DNA from: RGIG5579 sp045541915
GTDB taxonomy: Bacteria > Bacillota > Clostridia > Oscillospirales > SIG627
NCBI GenBank assembly: GCA_045541915.1
Contig: JAZQJZ010000031.1
Location: 1-16,020, forward strand
DNA length: 16,020 nt
Direction of reading: 5' to 3'
Shown here in pieces: positions 14,300-16,020 of this stretch; positions within the stretch are counted from its first letter, which is position 1, and every line of letters starts with the position of its first letter. The translations under genes and the position numbers were made by a program. The notes below the pieces were generated by a model. That model saw only the letters and a list, made by a program, of their open reading frames with translations, did not search any database and was not told the DNA's origin.

Positions 14300-16020
14300 A
14301 TGAAGAAACTGTTTGCTCTTTTAATGGCAGTTGTTATGATCTTCGGTTTGGTGGCTTGCGGCACTCCTGATGAACCCGCTACCACCGGTGAACCCGCAGA
14401 CGAAATGACCGCCGAGGAGAAGGCTTTGGCTGAAGCTGAAATCCGTTACGCAATTTCCTTGCTGTTCGACCGCAACTATATTGTTGACGAGATCGGTCAG
14501 GCTGGTCAGGTTCCCGCCGGCTCTTTCGTTGCCATGGGTATGACCGACGCTGACGGCACCGAATTCTATAAGAACGCCGGTTCCAGCGACAAATACGACG
14601 GTTACTATGACGTATCCACCGAAGCTCTCGAGGACAACTATGCAGAAGCATACAAGATCCTCACCAAGTACTACGAAGTTGACGAAAAGGGAATGCTCAC
14701 CAACTTCCCCACTTTGACCTACCTGTACAACACTTCCGATAGCCACAAGGCAATCGGTGAGTACCTGGCAAGCGCTCTGGCTTCCGTAGGCATTACCATG
14801 AACCTGGAAAACCAGGAATGGAACACCTTCCTTAACACCCGTAAAGAAGGCGACTATTCCATCGCTCGTAACGGTTGGCTTGCCGACTACAACGATCCGA
14901 TCTGCTTCCTTGATATGTGGACTACCGAATCCGGTAACAATGACGTTCAGTACGGTAAGGATGCTCACAAGGATCTGGCGATCTACAGCCTGGATCTGAC
15001 CAAGTATGGCTATGAGACCAAGGTTGAGAACGGCACCTGGGCTGAGACCTATGACGTTCTGATCCCCTTGATCAAGTCCTGCACTGACAACGAGACCCGC
15101 TATGCTCTGATGCACGTTGCTGAAGATATGCTCATGAGCACCGGCGCCATCGTTCCCCTGTACTTCTATACCGACATCTACATGGTAGATGACACCGTAG
15201 AAGGCTTCTTTGCTAACCCCCTGGGTTACAAGTACTTCCAGAACACCACTGTGAACGGCAGCGATGCTACCATCAATGTTTGCCTTTCCTCCGAGCCTGA
15301 CACCATCGACCCCGCTCTGAACTCTGCAGTTGACGGTGCTACTCTGGTTAGCCACCTGTTCGCAGGTCTGGCTAAGTGGGATCAGGACGAAGCCGGCAAC
15401 CTGAAAATTGTTGCTGACTGCGCTACCGAGCTTTCCAAGGGTGTTGCAAACGATGACGGCACCGTTACCTACACCTACACCTTGAAGGACGGCCTGAAGT
15501 GGTCTGACGGCAAGGATCTGAAGGCTTCCGACTTCATCTTCGCTTGGAACCGCGCTGCTTCCGTTGAACTGGGTGCAGACTACGGTTACATGTTCGAGAT
15601 CGTTGACGGCTATGCTGAAATGACCGAAGTGGATGCTGACGGCAACCGCGTGAACCCCGATGCTAAGCTCAACGCAAAAGCAATCGATGACAAGACCATC
15701 GAAATCACCATCGAGAACGCTGTTTCCTACTGGGATGAGCTTCTGGCATTCCCCACCTACTTCCCCGTACGCGAGGACGTAGTTGCTTCTGAAAAGTGGG
15801 CTACCGAAGCTGCTACCTACGTTTCCAACGGTGCATACACCATGACCGGTTGGGAGCACAACTCTGTGATCACCCTCACCAAGAACCCCAACTACGTTGA
15901 CGCCGACGAGGTCCTCATGGACGAGATCCGCTGCTACCTCTCCGACGACGCCAACAACCAGCTCACCAACTTCAAGAACGGTGACTGGCAGCTGATCGAT
16001 GATGTCCCCACCAACGAGAT
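14300..16020 (+). CDS. oppA: Peptide-binding lipoprotein, OppA family, with domains in permuted order (3' end outside window)
   Basis: Open for 573 codons to the window edge. The start at 14300 has AGGA at 14287-14290, 9 nt away. Residues 1-20 are a lipoprotein signal with lipobox LVAC (17-20), then a T/E/P-rich linker (22-47). Residues 48 to about 312 are the C-terminal half of an OppA protein: IRYAISLLFDRNYIV (48-62), GQVPAGSFVAMG, NQEWNTFLNTRKEGDY, ARNGWLADYNDP, and an end like the usual C-terminus (IVPLYFYTDIYMV, then LGYKYF). From about 316 the mature N-terminal half follows: INVCLSSEPDTIDPALN, LFAGLAKWD, YTYTLKDGLKWSDG, AFPTYFPVREDVV, SNGAYTMTGWEHNS and LTKNPNYVDADEV. No second signal or stop lies between. 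Normal OppA has the opposite order. Codon use is much more biased than in the neighbours (almost no TTA, CTA or TCA), as in abundant proteins. It would capture peptides for OppBCDF. Confidence 0.9.
   Translation, partial: MKKLFALLMAVVMIFGLVACGTPDEPATTGEPADEMTAEEKALAEAEIRYAISLLFDRNYIVDEIGQAGQVPAGSFVAMGMTDADGTEFYKNAGSSDKYDGYYDVSTEALEDNYAEAYKILTKYYEVDEKGMLTNFPTLTYLYNTSDSHKAIGEYLASALASVGITMNLENQEWNTFLNTRKEGDYSIARNGWLADYNDPICFLDMWTTESGNNDVQYGKDAHKDLAIYSLDLTKYGYETKVENGTWAETYDVLIPLIKSCTDNETRYALMHVAEDMLMSTGAIVPLYFYTDIYMVDDTVEGFFANPLGYKYFQNTTVNGSDATINVCLSSEPDTIDPALNSAVDGATLVSHLFAGLAKWDQDEAGNLKIVADCATELSKGVANDDGTVTYTYTLKDGLKWSDGKDLKASDFIFAWNRAASVELGADYGYMFEIVDGYAEMTEVDADGNRVNPDAKLNAKAIDDKTIEITIENAVSYWDELLAFPTYFPVREDVVASEKWATEAATYVSNGAYTMTGWEHNSVITLTKNPNYVDADEVLMDEIRCYLSDDANNQLTNFKNGDWQLIDDVPTNE

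Noticed and set aside
14321..15859. Minus-strand open frame of 512 codons opposite the binding-protein gene
   Set aside because: The plus strand encodes clear OppA-family blocks throughout. The absence of TTA, CTA and TCA codons there leaves the opposite strand free of stops by chance. The minus frame has no recognisable domain.

Overview
The window looks like a chromosomal segment from a low-to-middle GC Gram-positive anaerobe of the Clostridia type. The grounds are strong AGGAGG-type ribosome binding sites before most genes, short overlapping operons, an ECF sigma factor set, and an Opp peptide-uptake operon whose binding protein resembles those of gut Clostridia as I know them. The taxon is an inference; no rRNA or tRNA gene is present.

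Layout. Positions 1-5641 hold five tightly packed minus-strand genes. In transcription order they are a GH89-like glycoside hydrolase without a signal peptide, a TIM-barrel glycosidase-like protein, a SIS-domain sugar isomerase-like protein, a 230-aa unknown protein, and a Gfo/Idh/MocA oxidoreductase that runs off the left edge. Gaps are 17, 1, 25 and 1 bp. An AraC-family regulator (5782-6564) is transcribed divergently. The two promoters share almost the same -35 bases, so the regulator and the sugar operon are probably controlled together. The operon reads as cytosolic breakdown of an imported, probably amino-sugar-containing, glycoside.

Positions 6649-9917 are a plus-strand cluster: an ECF sigma factor, a one-TM anti-sigma-like protein, a large anchored extracytoplasmic protein with a YobA/DUF3221-like C-terminus, and a small four-helix membrane protein. 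The first three are joined by ATGA stop/start overlaps. A strong intrinsic terminator (9953-9990) closes this block.

Positions 10041-16020 are an oligopeptide ABC transporter operon: a good sigma-A promoter, a leader of about 135 nt with inverted repeats, then oppB, oppC, oppD, oppF and a binding-protein lipoprotein gene open at the right edge. The most notable observation is that this binding protein is out of order. After the lipoprotein signal comes the C-terminal half of an OppA protein, ending at the usual OppA C-terminus, and then without a break the mature N-terminal half. It is either a circular permutant or a one-and-a-half-copy fusion; the window ends before this can be decided.
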